A DNA stretch of 64,000 bases from an uncultured Bacteroidales bacterium (GTDB lineage: Bacteria > Bacteroidota > Bacteroidia > Bacteroidales > FEN-979), in contig CAIVAT010000116.1 in assembly GCA_903903985.1 (NCBI GenBank), positions 1-64,000 on the forward strand, read 5' to 3'. Numbering within the stretch: position 1 is the stretch's first letter; every line of letters begins with the position of its first letter. The notes below the pieces were generated by a model that was not told the DNA's origin, ran no database searches, and was given only the letters and a program-made list of their open reading frames with translations. Position numbers and translations under genes: made by a program. This document shows positions 9,110 to 17,509 of the stretch, piece after piece.

Positions 9110-9304
9110 TTAACCGACAGTCGGACCTGAACCCGGAAGTCCTGTTTTCGTACACTCCGAATTCAAACCTCCAACTTCTCCGCAGGTTGGATTATTTCCG
9201 CCGACAACTTGTTCCAACTCTTTCTCACTCAAGGTAAGATCAAGTTTTTCTGGATTTAGCCCCAACTCAGGTGATTTTTCGTTCTGGTTTATAGAATCTT
9301 CCAT
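9110..9304 (-). CDS. Short double-Gly RiPP precursor, non-NHLP class
   Basis: A 64-residue peptide with an acidic leader whose end reads LTLSEKELEQVVGG, a classical bacteriocin double-glycine site. The predicted 28-residue remainder contains two Cys, four Thr and two Ser and is rich in Gly and Pro. It lacks the long nitrile-hydratase-like leader of its three neighbours. It sits between those precursors and the radical SAM gene, so it may be the radical SAM substrate or a second LanM substrate. The C39 exporter at 1452 would be able to cut after GG. Small size makes this call inferential, but codon frame, position and GG motif agree. Confidence 0.72.
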   Translation of the reverse strand: MEDSINQNEKSPELGLNPEKLDLTLSEKELEQVVGGNNPTCGEVGGLNSECTKTGLPGSGPTVG

Positions 9305-9370
9305 TTTGTTAAATATTAATTGGTGAATTGGAAATTAAATTAAATTTAGGAGTTAAAATAAGCATGTGAA

Positions 9371-9424
9371 GGCAGTGGCTATTTGTCCGAATAAATCCAC
9401 TACCATCAATCCTTTTGTTGACTA
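9371..9424 (-). repeat. Intercistronic repeat, copy 1, 3' of first NHLP precursor
   Basis: About 54 bases beginning at the stop codon of the 9422-9733 precursor are nearly identical to 9783-9836. On the transcribed strand the arms GGTAGTGG and CCACTGCC can form an 8-bp stem. It is probably part of the duplicated precursor unit and may stabilise or end transcripts. Confidence 0.65.
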
Positions 9425-9733
9425 TCCGCCGGTAATCGTACAGCAAGAAGGTTTACAATCGCAAGTTCCTCCAGACCAACCACCAGATACTGACTCCAAC
9501 TCTAACTGGGTGATCTCATCTTCTTGTTGAACATTTTGAGGAATGACCAAATACACTTCATTTTCTTTCTCCTCAACAATCTTTACAGACAAATGATCAG
9601 GCAACACTATACCCAATTCTTGCCCAATAGCGCCTTTAGGATCTTTCAGGAGTTGCTCCCTGAACGTTGAATCTTTCAAAGCTTTTAAAATAATTTTTTC
9701 TTCTAATTCTTTCATTTGGTTTTTCGTTTCCAT
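9422..9733 (-). CDS. NHLP-leader lanthipeptide precursor, copy 1
   Basis: A 103-residue precursor. Residues 1-85 form a long charged leader similar to nitrile hydratase alpha subunits, including LKDSTFREQLLKDPKGAIGQ and the IVEEKENEVYLVIPQ segment, and the leader ends ELESVSGG. The core reads WSGGTCDCKPSCCTITGG, with four Cys, three Thr and two Ser available for lanthionine or methyllanthionine rings. LanM at 11700 is the expected modifying enzyme and the C39 transporter the expected protease and exporter. The leader is almost identical to the copy at 10175 while the core differs, which is the usual pattern of a combinatorial NHLP family. Confidence 0.88.
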   Translation of the reverse strand: METKNQMKELEEKIILKALKDSTFREQLLKDPKGAIGQELGIVLPDHLSVKIVEEKENEVYLVIPQNVQQEDEITQLELESVSGGWSGGTCDCKPSCCTITGG

Positions 9734-9782
9734 GCTAAATTTGATTACGAGTGTGAATTAAGAGTTTAATTAATAATATACA

Positions 9783-9836
9783 GGCAGTGGCTATTTGTCC
9801 GAAAACATCCACTACTATCAACCATTTTGCTGATTA
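9783..9836 (-). repeat. Intercistronic repeat, copy 2, 3' of second NHLP precursor
   Basis: Second copy of the element at 9371-9424, again starting at the stop codon of a precursor gene and sharing the GGCAGTGGCTATTTGTCCGA stretch. Its stem arms are slightly decayed (CCACTACT in place of CCACTACC on the plus strand). Confidence 0.65.
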
Positions 9837-10147
9837 GCCAGTGGTAATCCCACAGCAAGAAGGAGGAGTACAACCACAATCTGACCCTGACCAACCGCCA
9901 GATACTGACTCCAGCTCTAACTGGGTGATCTCATCTTCTTGTTGAGCTTGTTGAGAGATGACCAAATACACCTCGTTTCCCTTTTCTTCAACCACTTTGA
10001 TAACGAGGTTTTCTGGCAACGTAACATCTAATTCTTTTCCCGTGCTTCCCTTGGATTTTCAAGGAGGGTTTTCCTGAAATTTTCATCTTTCAGCGACTGC
10101 TCTATAAGCTTCTCCTCAAGAGCTTTACGAGATTGTTTTGGTTCCAT
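9834..10147 (-). pseudogene. NHLP-leader lanthipeptide precursor, copy 2, frameshifted
   Basis: The leader starts at ATG 10147 (MEPKQSRKALEEKLIEQSLK) and is open up to ENPRE..., then hits TAG after the shift. From about 10050 downwards the homologous frame continues as GSTGKELDVTLPENLV, then the leader end ELESVSGG and core WSGSDCGCTPPSCCGITTG. The paralogues read DPKGAIGQELG at this point, so loss of one A in CCAAAGGG (now CCAAGGG, plus-strand 10048-10054) explains everything. With four Cys, three Ser and three Thr the core itself is intact. It is either a real inactivating frameshift or a base-calling error in a short A/G run. Confidence 0.85.
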
Positions 10148-10174
10148 AGAATAAAATTTAGTAATGAGTGAATA

Positions 10175-10486
10175 TTAACCACCACCAGGCATGCAATGGG
10201 TACATGATCCGCAATCACTGTCACCCGTCCATCCTCCTGCGACTGATTCAAGCTCTAACTGGGTGATCTCATCTTCTTGTTGAGCTATTTGAGGAATGAC
10301 CAGAACCACTTCATTTTCTTTCTCCTCAACAATCTTTACCGACAAATGATCAGGTAGTGCGATACCCAATTCTTGTCCAATAGCGCCTTTAGGATCTTTG
10401 AGGAGTTGCTCCCTGAATGTTGAATCTTTCAAAGCTTTTAAAATAATCCGTTCTTCTAATTCTTTCATTGTGTTTTTCGTTTCCAT
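10175..10486 (-). CDS. NHLP-leader lanthipeptide precursor, copy 3
   Basis: A 103-residue precursor with a leader almost identical to that of copy 1 (shared KDSTFREQLLKDPKGAIGQ), ending ELESVAGG. The core is WTGDSDCGSCTHCMPGGG with three Cys, two Thr and two Ser. All three NHLP cores start with Trp then Ser or Thr and Gly, and the Cys spacing differs among copies. It is the first precursor downstream of the 356-residue unknown gene (31 bases apart) and is expected to be a LanM substrate exported by the NHLP transporters. Confidence 0.88.
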   Translation of the reverse strand: METKNTMKELEERIILKALKDSTFREQLLKDPKGAIGQELGIALPDHLSVKIVEEKENEVVLVIPQIAQQEDEITQLELESVAGGWTGDSDCGSCTHCMPGGG

Positions 10487-10517
10487 AATAATAGTTTATA
10501 AAAAGAGACAGTAATGT

Positions 10518-11588
10518 TTATTGTTTGAAGTTCCTGATATAGATTCCGAAATAAGCTTTTACCGCTGCAACTTCAGCATTTTTAAATACGATCTTGACAT
10601 GGTTCACACTGTTCAGATAGTTAAGTTTATAGAAGTGTTCAACTTTATGCATACCGGAATATTGTAATAATCCGTCTTTTTTCCCGGGTAAACACCATCC
10701 TTTACTTACCATCCAGTTCAGATTAGATTCCCATCGGGCATCATCAGAAGGTTGTGTCATGTTGTTTAAATAACATTCGATCCCTAAATTTGGGTAAATT
10801 TCGCTTCCCACATCCAGATTAAAAACAAAATAATCGAAACGGTCTTTTATTTCACCCAGTGTTGTCTGCAATCTGCTGATGTCACCAGTCCAGTTAATCG
10901 CTTGTAAGTACTGTATGAGTGACGGGAATTCAATGTTAACCAGTACGAGTCTTACCGCAATCAATTTCGTTGAGAGATAAAATCCGAAATGGTAGAGTCT
11001 TGCCTTTTCAGGCAGAAGTGTGATGCACTGGGTTATTTTCTGCCGGAGATCGATGTTGATGGGATTTTCTGACAATACCCGGGAGAAATTATAAAGCAGG
11101 TCAGATGCAAAAGAAACCCTGTTCAAAGAGATTTGCTCCTGGGATTGAGCAATGCCCAGGAACATCTTTGGAATTTCCGACAGAGAATCAACCCCATGAT
11201 CAAATTCAAACCAGATGGTATCGATGCAATTGTTGAAAAAACTCCCCGGAGTAATCCACTCGCTTGAAAAGCGTTGAATTTTTCCCCATGCGTATTGCAA
11301 AGCAGGGGTCGCAGACACACCTGTAAAAGGAAATTCTCCGGCCAGGATCTTTGCGCCTGAGGATCGTTTAGTCACACTGAAAAGAAAGTCCACCCAACCG
11401 TGGCTTTCAGCCAAATGACTCTCAAAACCGACATCTCTGGTGATATCGTAAGGAAATTGCAGTGCAAAATGTTTAACCTGCCCGATGTTATCTTTCGATA
11501 ACAGTGAGGGATGAAAATCATTTTCAACTACTTCAATATGATCCGCTAAAGTGAGCATTGCAATATCATATTTTTTTGATAATCCCAA
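10518..11588 (-). CDS. Uncharacterised protein between lanM and the precursors
   Basis: A 356-residue soluble protein that I do not recognise. It starts MGLSKKYDIAMLTLADHIEV and has no signal peptide, membrane segment or Cys-rich motif. Alternating beta-like stretches such as YHFGFYLSTKLIAVRLVLVN, FDYFVFNLDVGSEIYPNLGI and VKIVFKNAEVAAVKAYFGIY give a beta-alpha repeat feel loosely like ABBA-fold prenyltransferases of cyanobactin pathways, but no diagnostic residues confirm this. Its place in a tight RiPP operon, between the lanthipeptide synthetase and its precursors, argues for a tailoring or leader-handling role. Function remains open. Confidence 0.75.
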   Translation of the reverse strand: MGLSKKYDIAMLTLADHIEVVENDFHPSLLSKDNIGQVKHFALQFPYDITRDVGFESHLAESHGWVDFLFSVTKRSSGAKILAGEFPFTGVSATPALQYAWGKIQRFSSEWITPGSFFNNCIDTIWFEFDHGVDSLSEIPKMFLGIAQSQEQISLNRVSFASDLLYNFSRVLSENPINIDLRQKITQCITLLPEKARLYHFGFYLSTKLIAVRLVLVNIEFPSLIQYLQAINWTGDISRLQTTLGEIKDRFDYFVFNLDVGSEIYPNLGIECYLNNMTQPSDDARWESNLNWMVSKGWCLPGKKDGLLQYSGMHKVEHFYKLNYLNSVNHVKIVFKNAEVAAVKAYFGIYIRNFKQ

Positions 11589-11655
11589 CCAAATAAGAGA
11601 AAGAAGCTAAAAGAGCATACTTAGTTTAGAATCAAGTAATTAGTTGGATACCTTG

Positions 11656-11663
11656 CAAAGTTA
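11656..11663 (-). promoter_or_regulatory. Candidate -7 box for the precursor operon
   Basis: On the minus strand this reads TAACTTTG, an exact TAnnTTTG match, about 68 bases upstream of the 356-residue gene. If used, the precursors would be transcribed separately from, and more strongly than, lanM. Confidence 0.4.
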
Positions 11664-11699
11664 AATCAAATAATAAAGAATAACAAATATTCAGGATAT

Positions 11700-14600
11700 T
11701 TATTCAAAAATCAAAACAGATCGGATCATTTCGGGGTATGCAAGCCTTAACAACTCATATCCAATCCCTGAAAGTCCTTGGAAGAAACCAAAATTCTGAA
11801 TATTCGACCGGGTATAATGGTAAAGTGAGTAATACCCATTGTCGTTTTCATTGTGAATGACAGAGGCAGCGATTTTTAATGCCACTGATCTGAGATCAGG
11901 AGCATTCAGTTTTTGAGAAGCATAAAGAAGTATATCCGCCCGGCCAAGGTTGCCGCAGCACAGATGATCAACGCTAATTACAGGATAATTGCGGGTCGTT
12001 TCAATAGCAGTGTTGATATCAAACGAAATCTGATCATTATTCAGCAGGTGTATGGATGCGAGCCTCCCAAGTCCAATTCCCGGTGCGCCGTGGCACCAGC
12101 TAACCATGAAGTTTGGTTTTTCAGGGTCTCCATATCTTTGCAACAATCTAATATCCAGCCAGTTTTTGATATCCGGCACATACAAGCTATCTTCATACCG
12201 GATGGCTTCCTCTGCTACGTTGAAATATCCTTCGTCTTTTGTCAATTCATATAGGCAGAAAAGGCTATAGGCAATACCTGCCACTCCATGTGAAAAACCA
12301 GCCAGGATTTTACCTCCCAGGAAAGGCCATCCGCACATACCCTTGCCGATGATTGTCCTTGAATGAACGAGATGGTCCCCGCAAATCTTTGCTTTTTCAA
12401 GCATTCCAGGGTTTTGTGTTTGCTTGTAAAGTTTTATAAAACCGAGTATTGCGCCTGCAGAACCTGACATGACATCATAGTCTGTACCACTCTTTATAAA
12501 GTCAACGCTTATTTTATCGGCCAGTAATTCAGCCTCAGCGGTAAGATCCGGGTCATCAAGGTATTCAGATAACAGGACAAGGCTATACATAATGGAAGTG
12601 AGGCCTGCAGCAATTCCAATCTGAAATAGTTTTAGGTGAAGCGTGTATTCATCCATTATCCTGAGCGATTTTCGGATGGAGGCTATTGCAGTATAAGCCA
12701 TTTCCCTGTAACGTTCTTCTCCGGTAACCTTAAACAATGCGCCCATGTATAGTGCCACCCCGCTAATACCATCATAGAGTGTTAATGACATAGGGCACAT
12801 CTGCAATTTCCTCGCTTCAACAAGTGTGCCTACAGTAATCCACGATGCGCTGTTATCAGCCGAAAGTATCGCATTCTCCATAATCTGACCACCTATTTTC
12901 TTCGAAGCTTCAATCAATTGTTCCCGACTAACGGGAGGTACTATTTTTACTTGTTTATGTCCTGTCTGATCGACAGCGGCATTAAACCCTTCATTATAAT
13001 TTTCAAAAAATAAAGAGGCCCTGATAAACTTAATTTGAATATTTAAATCATCCTCATGCAATAAATTAATCCTATTTTTCACCTCTTCAAGGATAGGTCC
13101 ATTCATGAAATCCTTTACAACTATCTTCCCTTCTGTACTAATATCTATCCCGTTACTGTTTGCTGTAAAAATAGGAATATCAAGATCTTCCATCTGCCGG
13201 AGTTCAGATTTACAGATATTCCAATAATCGTTCTTTCCTTTATTGTGAAGAAAGGCGCGGCTTAATCCTTCCATCTGTATGCTGCGGTCTACACCTGACC
13301 GCATATACCTCGGATTCTGCAACTTTTTCATTATCAAAGCATAAATTCTTGTACTCCGGAAGATGAATCTGACATCCTGCTCTTCAAATTCAACCAATGG
13401 TACCTTTTCCATATTAGCCATTAAAAACCTGTACAACCGGGTGAATCCCTCTGTAATTTCCACCTCAAAGGCTGATGGTAAGTATTTTTGGGTTGCTATC
13501 CTTGGGATATTATCAAATTCACGGGTAATGATCCTTTTTAAAGATGCATTCATCAGGTCGGTATTCAGGTGCTTCCACTCAATTGAGTAAAAGGGAGTTA
13601 ATGCGAGTCCTTCAGCACCTGTTCCGCTTGGATCGTAGGAATAATCACCTTTACCTGCATTCCAGGACGGTAACAATCCTGTTTTAAAAACAGAATCTCC
13701 AAACTGTTCATAGGCCAGATAGGTTGCACTTTCCACATCTTCACCCATTATACCTTTAGCGGTATGATGCATGATGGTTTCCAGATCAATGATCACTGGA
13801 AATTCCCCGCAAGCTATCAAATTCTCATAATGACAATCATTCCCCTTCAAGGCATAGATTATACAGATTAACATTCCCACTCTTCTGTAATAATCCCGGA
13901 TCTGCTCTTCGCTTTCACATTCCCTGAATTCAACAAACCCAACCCAACCATAATCATCTCCTCTCAAAACTTCGAGTGGTTTCAATGCAGGAAATTCTCC
14001 GGAATTATTGATCCAATCCAGTAAATTTGAATAGGCGGATTCCAAAGCCAGCTCTTTCGGTTTATAGACGATTTTCAAACCATTTTCAAAACAGAGAATT
14101 GATACTCTTTTCCCATGATTGTGCGAGTCTGAAAGACCGCCAGTGATCGTTTCCACCTTCCCCAAAGGGAGTTGAGGAGAGAAATGATCCTTGATCTTAT
14201 CAATATCAGTAGTGAGTCTGGACAATAATATGACAGTATTGCTTACCCAATGCTCAACAGTCATTGCAATCATTTTGGCAAGCACTGAATATTCACGAAA
14301 AAACTCCATCCAGCCACCCTGGAATAACGTGCACACAAATTCATCATATAACCCGGTGCCAGGATCTGCTTTGCTGATAGAAATTAATCGCTCCATTGAA
14401 CTCTGCCGTTGGGTTCTAAAAACTAAAAATTCAAGGTAAAAAGTTTGAGCAGTATAAGAAGATAAAATAAATAACAGCTGTTTTTTAAGAAGTGTGACAA
14501 CATTGTTCCCTACAATCTCCATGCTTTTGCCGGCTCGGGTCTGCAAGTCATTAACCCCATAGTTAACAAAGGGAAGCAAAAGATCAGGGAAGGGAACTTT

Positions 14601-14954
14601 TGCAAATTCTTCATCCTGTAAGAGTATTCTGGCCTCAGCTTTAATGTCATTATAATCAACTAACAGGAGGTTTTCAAGAATCATATCAAATTTCAAGGCC
14701 CATTCAGGCAACGTTAGTGAATGTATATTGGTTGTTTCACTAAGGATTTGAAGGAGTTCAGATTCCATTATATCATCGTTGACAAGTCTTCGTTGGAAAA
14801 TTTCTTCTTCGCCGAGAGCGCACGCTTCTTTCCATTCCTGTAACCGAGCCTGAGCAATATTGGATAATTCCTGTTTTTCGAGCGCGTTTTTATGCTCAAT
14901 CCGTTCATGCAATGTCTCAGCTCTCAAAACAATTTCATGGATTATCTCATTCAT
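11700..14954 (-). CDS. lanM: Class II lanthipeptide synthetase LanM
   Basis: A bifunctional enzyme of 1084 residues from the chosen ATG at 14954; a longer version from ATG 15020 (1106 residues) is possible, with an AAAGGAGG lying between the two. Numbers here use the longer form. The N-terminal dehydratase phosphorylates and eliminates Ser/Thr: SDSHNHGKRVS, the lysine in YKPKE near 320, GNDCHYEN at 393-400 and IDLET near 411 are visible. The C-terminal LanC-like cyclase shows SWCHGAPGIGLG (Cys976) and HLCCGNLG (Cys1021, Cys1022), giving the three-Cys zinc site of the CCG group typified by ProcM. That group is known for accepting many precursors, which suits three NHLP peptides here. Confidence 0.95.
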   Translation of the reverse strand: MNEIIHEIVLRAETLHERIEHKNALEKQELSNIAQARLQEWKEACALGEEEIFQRRLVNDDIMESELLQILSETTNIHSLTLPEWALKFDMILENLLLVDYNDIKAEARILLQDEEFAKVPFPDLLLPFVNYGVNDLQTRAGKSMEIVGNNVVTLLKKQLLFILSSYTAQTFYLEFLVFRTQRQSSMERLISISKADPGTGLYDEFVCTLFQGGWMEFFREYSVLAKMIAMTVEHWVSNTVILLSRLTTDIDKIKDHFSPQLPLGKVETITGGLSDSHNHGKRVSILCFENGLKIVYKPKELALESAYSNLLDWINNSGEFPALKPLEVLRGDDYGWVGFVEFRECESEEQIRDYYRRVGMLICIIYALKGNDCHYENLIACGEFPVIIDLETIMHHTAKGIMGEDVESATYLAYEQFGDSVFKTGLLPSWNAGKGDYSYDPSGTGAEGLALTPFYSIEWKHLNTDLMNASLKRIITREFDNIPRIATQKYLPSAFEVEITEGFTRLYRFLMANMEKVPLVEFEEQDVRFIFRSTRIYALIMKKLQNPRYMRSGVDRSIQMEGLSRAFLHNKGKNDYWNICKSELRQMEDLDIPIFTANSNGIDISTEGKIVVKDFMNGPILEEVKNRINLLHEDDLNIQIKFIRASLFFENYNEGFNAAVDQTGHKQVKIVPPVSREQLIEASKKIGGQIMENAILSADNSASWITVGTLVEARKLQMCPMSLTLYDGISGVALYMGALFKVTGEERYREMAYTAIASIRKSLRIMDEYTLHLKLFQIGIAAGLTSIMYSLVLLSEYLDDPDLTAEAELLADKISVDFIKSGTDYDVMSGSAGAILGFIKLYKQTQNPGMLEKAKICGDHLVHSRTIIGKGMCGWPFLGGKILAGFSHGVAGIAYSLFCLYELTKDEGYFNVAEEAIRYEDSLYVPDIKNWLDIRLLQRYGDPEKPNFMVSWCHGAPGIGLGRLASIHLLNNDQISFDINTAIETTRNYPVISVDHLCCGNLGRADILLYASQKLNAPDLRSVALKIAASVIHNENDNGYYSLYHYTRSNIQNFGFFQGLSGIGYELLRLAYPEMIRSVLIFE

Positions 14955-15453
14955 AGTTATCTCTATTTTGGTTATGTTAGAATTATTTACCTCCTTTTTA
15001 ACTACCTGGTAAATGAACACCTAATATATGACATGTTTTTATGAAATCAGGACTTATCTTCAATTGATTTTAACTTTTAGCTCACCTAATACAGTCAATG
15101 TTGACAATTGCATGAGCAAATGCTTGGTATTTTTTATCAGTATGTATTTTTTGGATATATTGAATTTCTTTGAAGAATTGGTCGGATCAGAAGGTTTAAT
15201 CAACCCGGAATCACAACTAAAACAGAGGCTTTCAGAAAACATGGAAACTTTTTTTATGCATGTGCCTACAAATGTGCCTACAAATGAAATATTCCGGATC
15301 TTTACGTTAGCTGTTATTTCATGGTGGGAATAATTCTAAAATTATGATTCCCGAAGTAGAACTAATCTACTCCGGGAACTATCGATTAACTTAACAGAAC
15401 TTCACAAGGTCAGTCTATACGAAGGTCATCCACACGAAAATGACGTCCTATAA
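14955..15453. other. Intergenic region between lanM and the T9SS remnant
   Basis: No convincing gene. A 101-codon plus-strand frame at 15028-15333 has low-complexity and implausible composition in its first half; its second half (about 15120-15333) reads more protein-like and contains a 12-bp tandem duplication at 15260-15283. A hairpin at 15350-15376 is listed separately. Confidence 0.5.
15350..15376. repeat. Hairpin near the island edge
   Basis: CCCGAAGTAGA and TCTACTCCGGG pair over 11 bases with one mismatch around a 5-base loop. No U tract follows, so it is not a standard terminator. It could be a recombination or insertion-sequence end remnant. Confidence 0.45.
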
Positions 15454-16440
15454 CTACTGCTTGATGATCTTTGCAGTTTCAGACTTGTCACCAGTGATTA
15501 CCCGGATAAAATAGATTCCAGTTGGTCTCTCCGATAAAGAGAACTCATGTTTGCGTTCCCCTGCTATTCCTGCGGAAAACACCTTTTCTCCCCTCATTTC
15601 AAAGATGTCAACTGTAACTTTTCCAACCGGAACATCCCCTTTAAATTCAAGAATGAAGCTTCCAGTGGTTGGGTTTGGATAGATTATGAAGGATGATGTT
15701 TCTACACCAAGAATAGGTCCATCTTGGCTTGCTATAACTGCAGGCATTGAGGGAGTGGGACACCATGGACCATTTTGTGCAATATGACCCCACATATAGC
15801 CTCCGGATTGAACTGAAGTTGTTGACAAGTACTTTATATTCTGTCCAGCAATCATGTTCGCAATACCTCCGCTTTGCACTGTCAATGAAGTAGCACCCCC
15901 CGCCACAGTAATTGTTTGCAAGGCATTATAACACACCATTCCTGATACCGTACCGGAAACTGTATTTGTTAAAGGAGTAGATGAACAATAAACAGGTGTT
16001 TCCCAGAGCCCTCTGCCATAAGTAGCTGCTTTAAGTTTATTATTAGAAGAGTTCAATGGATTATAAAATATTTCAAGTTCACTAATATGTACATTCGGTA
16101 AACCATTATTAAAAGACATCCAGTTTGTCATTGTTGCATCCTTATAAAACACTCCTGTTTTTGTGCCAACATATAATCCTTCATTGCTGTTCTTGTCATA
16201 TACAATACAATTAATTCCGATCCAAGGCAAATTGCCAGAAATATTCGTCCAGCTGACACCCTTATTCGTTGATTTATAAACCCCTGCAGGATTTATATAA
16301 CCCGAACTTGTAACAACATAAACAATGTTCGGATCCGTTGGATGGGCAGTGATTGATTGAATGTATCCGTAACCGGACATATTAAGACTTATCCATATTG
16401 GGAATGTATCACTTAGGTTTCTCTTGCTATTGGCAGTGCA
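15454..16440 (-). pseudogene. 5'-truncated T9SS-secreted beta-propeller protein
   Basis: The frame from ATG 16380 gives 308 residues: a sortilin/BNR-type propeller end (ITAHPTDPNIVYVV, GVYKSTNKGVSWTNISGNLP, AATYGRGLWETPVY), a Gly-rich 3-coathanger-like stack (VSGMVCYNALQTITVAGG) and a Por sorting tail starting at FIIYPNPTTGSF. The same frame continues upstream of that ATG through NLSDTFPIWISLN, wording typical of complete homologues, until a TGA at 16441. Full-length relatives carry many more propeller blades and a signal peptide, both missing here. It is therefore a 3' remnant, probably cut by a rearrangement, and cannot be secreted as it stands. Confidence 0.75.
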
Positions 16441-16508
16441 TCATGGGTGAAATGTTCAAATACTTTCTTTGCCAGTTGAAGGGCTTTTTGTTCGCTTTCT
16501 GTTATCAT
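16413..16508 (-). other. 31-codon open frame fused upstream of the truncated propeller gene
   Basis: MITESEQKALQLAKKVFEHF is the first part of a clean 31-residue helical, charged peptide that overlaps the broken start of the T9SS remnant in another frame. It may be the 5' end of an unrelated gene joined here by deletion. Too short to identify. Confidence 0.3.
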
Positions 16509-16604
16509 TTTGTTTGATTTTGTTTTTATTAATTACATTTACTCTTCCATTCTATTTGAAAACGAACTGTAAATCATTTATTAACCAGCCAATAGCATTT
16601 GACC

Positions 16605-17465
16605 ATGAAACAATCTCTCCTATTTATTCTTTTACTCCTGCTGTTTAGCAGGGCATTGTTTGCACAGATAGCCGTTAATACTGATGGTAGCCAGCCTGAT
16701 AATTCTGCAATCTTGGATGTCAAATCATTTGAAAAAGGTGTGCTTGTCCCACGTATGACCTTAGACCAAATAAGCATGATCCCAAATCCTGTAGACGGAC
16801 TGATTGTCTATTGCACCACAGACCATAAATTTTATGCTTACACAGGCACTACTTATACATGGAGGGACTTGATGTTTGGCTCAAATAATATCGCTCCTGT
16901 ATTATGTGGTTCTCCTTTCATTGATAACCGAGATGGTAAATTATATCATACTGTCCAAATTGGTAATAATTGTTGGATGAAAGAGAATCTTAATGTTGGA
17001 GAAAGAATTGATGGAACAGTTTCCCAAACGAATAACAACATTATTGAAAAATACTGTTATGCTGATGTTGAAAATAATTGCACTACTTATGGTGGATTAT
17101 ATACATGGAATGAAATGATGCAATATTCAATAACCGAAGGTGTCCAAGGGATTTGCCCTACAGGGTGGCATGTTTCTACGTTTGACGAATGGTGGTATTT
17201 AAATATTTATTTAGGAGGTGACTTAAAGGAATTAGGAACAGTGCACTGGGCGTCACCAAATACTGGAGCGACAAATAGCAGCGGTTTTACTGCTCTTCCT
17301 TCTGGAAACATGTCAACAGGACCGACACTATTTACTGATTTTTGGATATCACATGGAAGCGGAACTGATGCATATTATCGTGAACTTTACTATAATACTG
17401 CCACTTTGATTTCGGGAGCTGGTACAACGAGCATTCCTATGTCGGTAAGATGTGTACGTAATTGA
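16605..17465 (+). CDS. Secreted FISUMP-domain protein
   Basis: A 286-residue exported protein; ATG 16605 is preferred over the TTG six bases upstream because it directly precedes the signal peptide KQSLLFILLLLLFSRALFAQ. Residues about 95-286 form a Fibrobacter succinogenes major paralogous (FISUMP) domain: DGKLYHTVQIGNNCWMKENL, YTWNEMMQY, GICPTGWHVSTFDEW and the closing SVRCVRN. The region before it (TDGSQPDNSAILDVKS ... GVLVPRMT) is the tail-fibre-like N-terminal motif frequent in Bacteroidota surface proteins. The family is abundant and secreted or surface located, with no defined biochemical role. It lies among truncated genes at an island edge. Confidence 0.85.
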   Translation: MKQSLLFILLLLLFSRALFAQIAVNTDGSQPDNSAILDVKSFEKGVLVPRMTLDQISMIPNPVDGLIVYCTTDHKFYAYTGTTYTWRDLMFGSNNIAPVLCGSPFIDNRDGKLYHTVQIGNNCWMKENLNVGERIDGTVSQTNNNIIEKYCYADVENNCTTYGGLYTWNEMMQYSITEGVQGICPTGWHVSTFDEWWYLNIYLGGDLKELGTVHWASPNTGATNSSGFTALPSGNMSTGPTLFTDFWISHGSGTDAYYRELYYNTATLISGAGTTSIPMSVRCVRN

Positions 17466-17509
17466 TGGGTGCAGGTTGCTACAGTTTCATGCAATTCATT
17501 AATACAGAA

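Noticed and set aside
15060-15242. 60-codon minus-strand frame considered as an extra RiPP precursor
   Set aside because: No leader-like charge pattern or GG site, Cys are at the N-terminus, and it lies upstream of lanM in poorly coding sequence.
15028-15333. 101-codon plus-strand frame between lanM and the T9SS remnant
   Set aside because: Starts inside the lanM upstream region, first half is implausible as protein, no ribosome site or neighbour support; the 12-bp tandem repeat giving VPTNVPTN is the only notable part.
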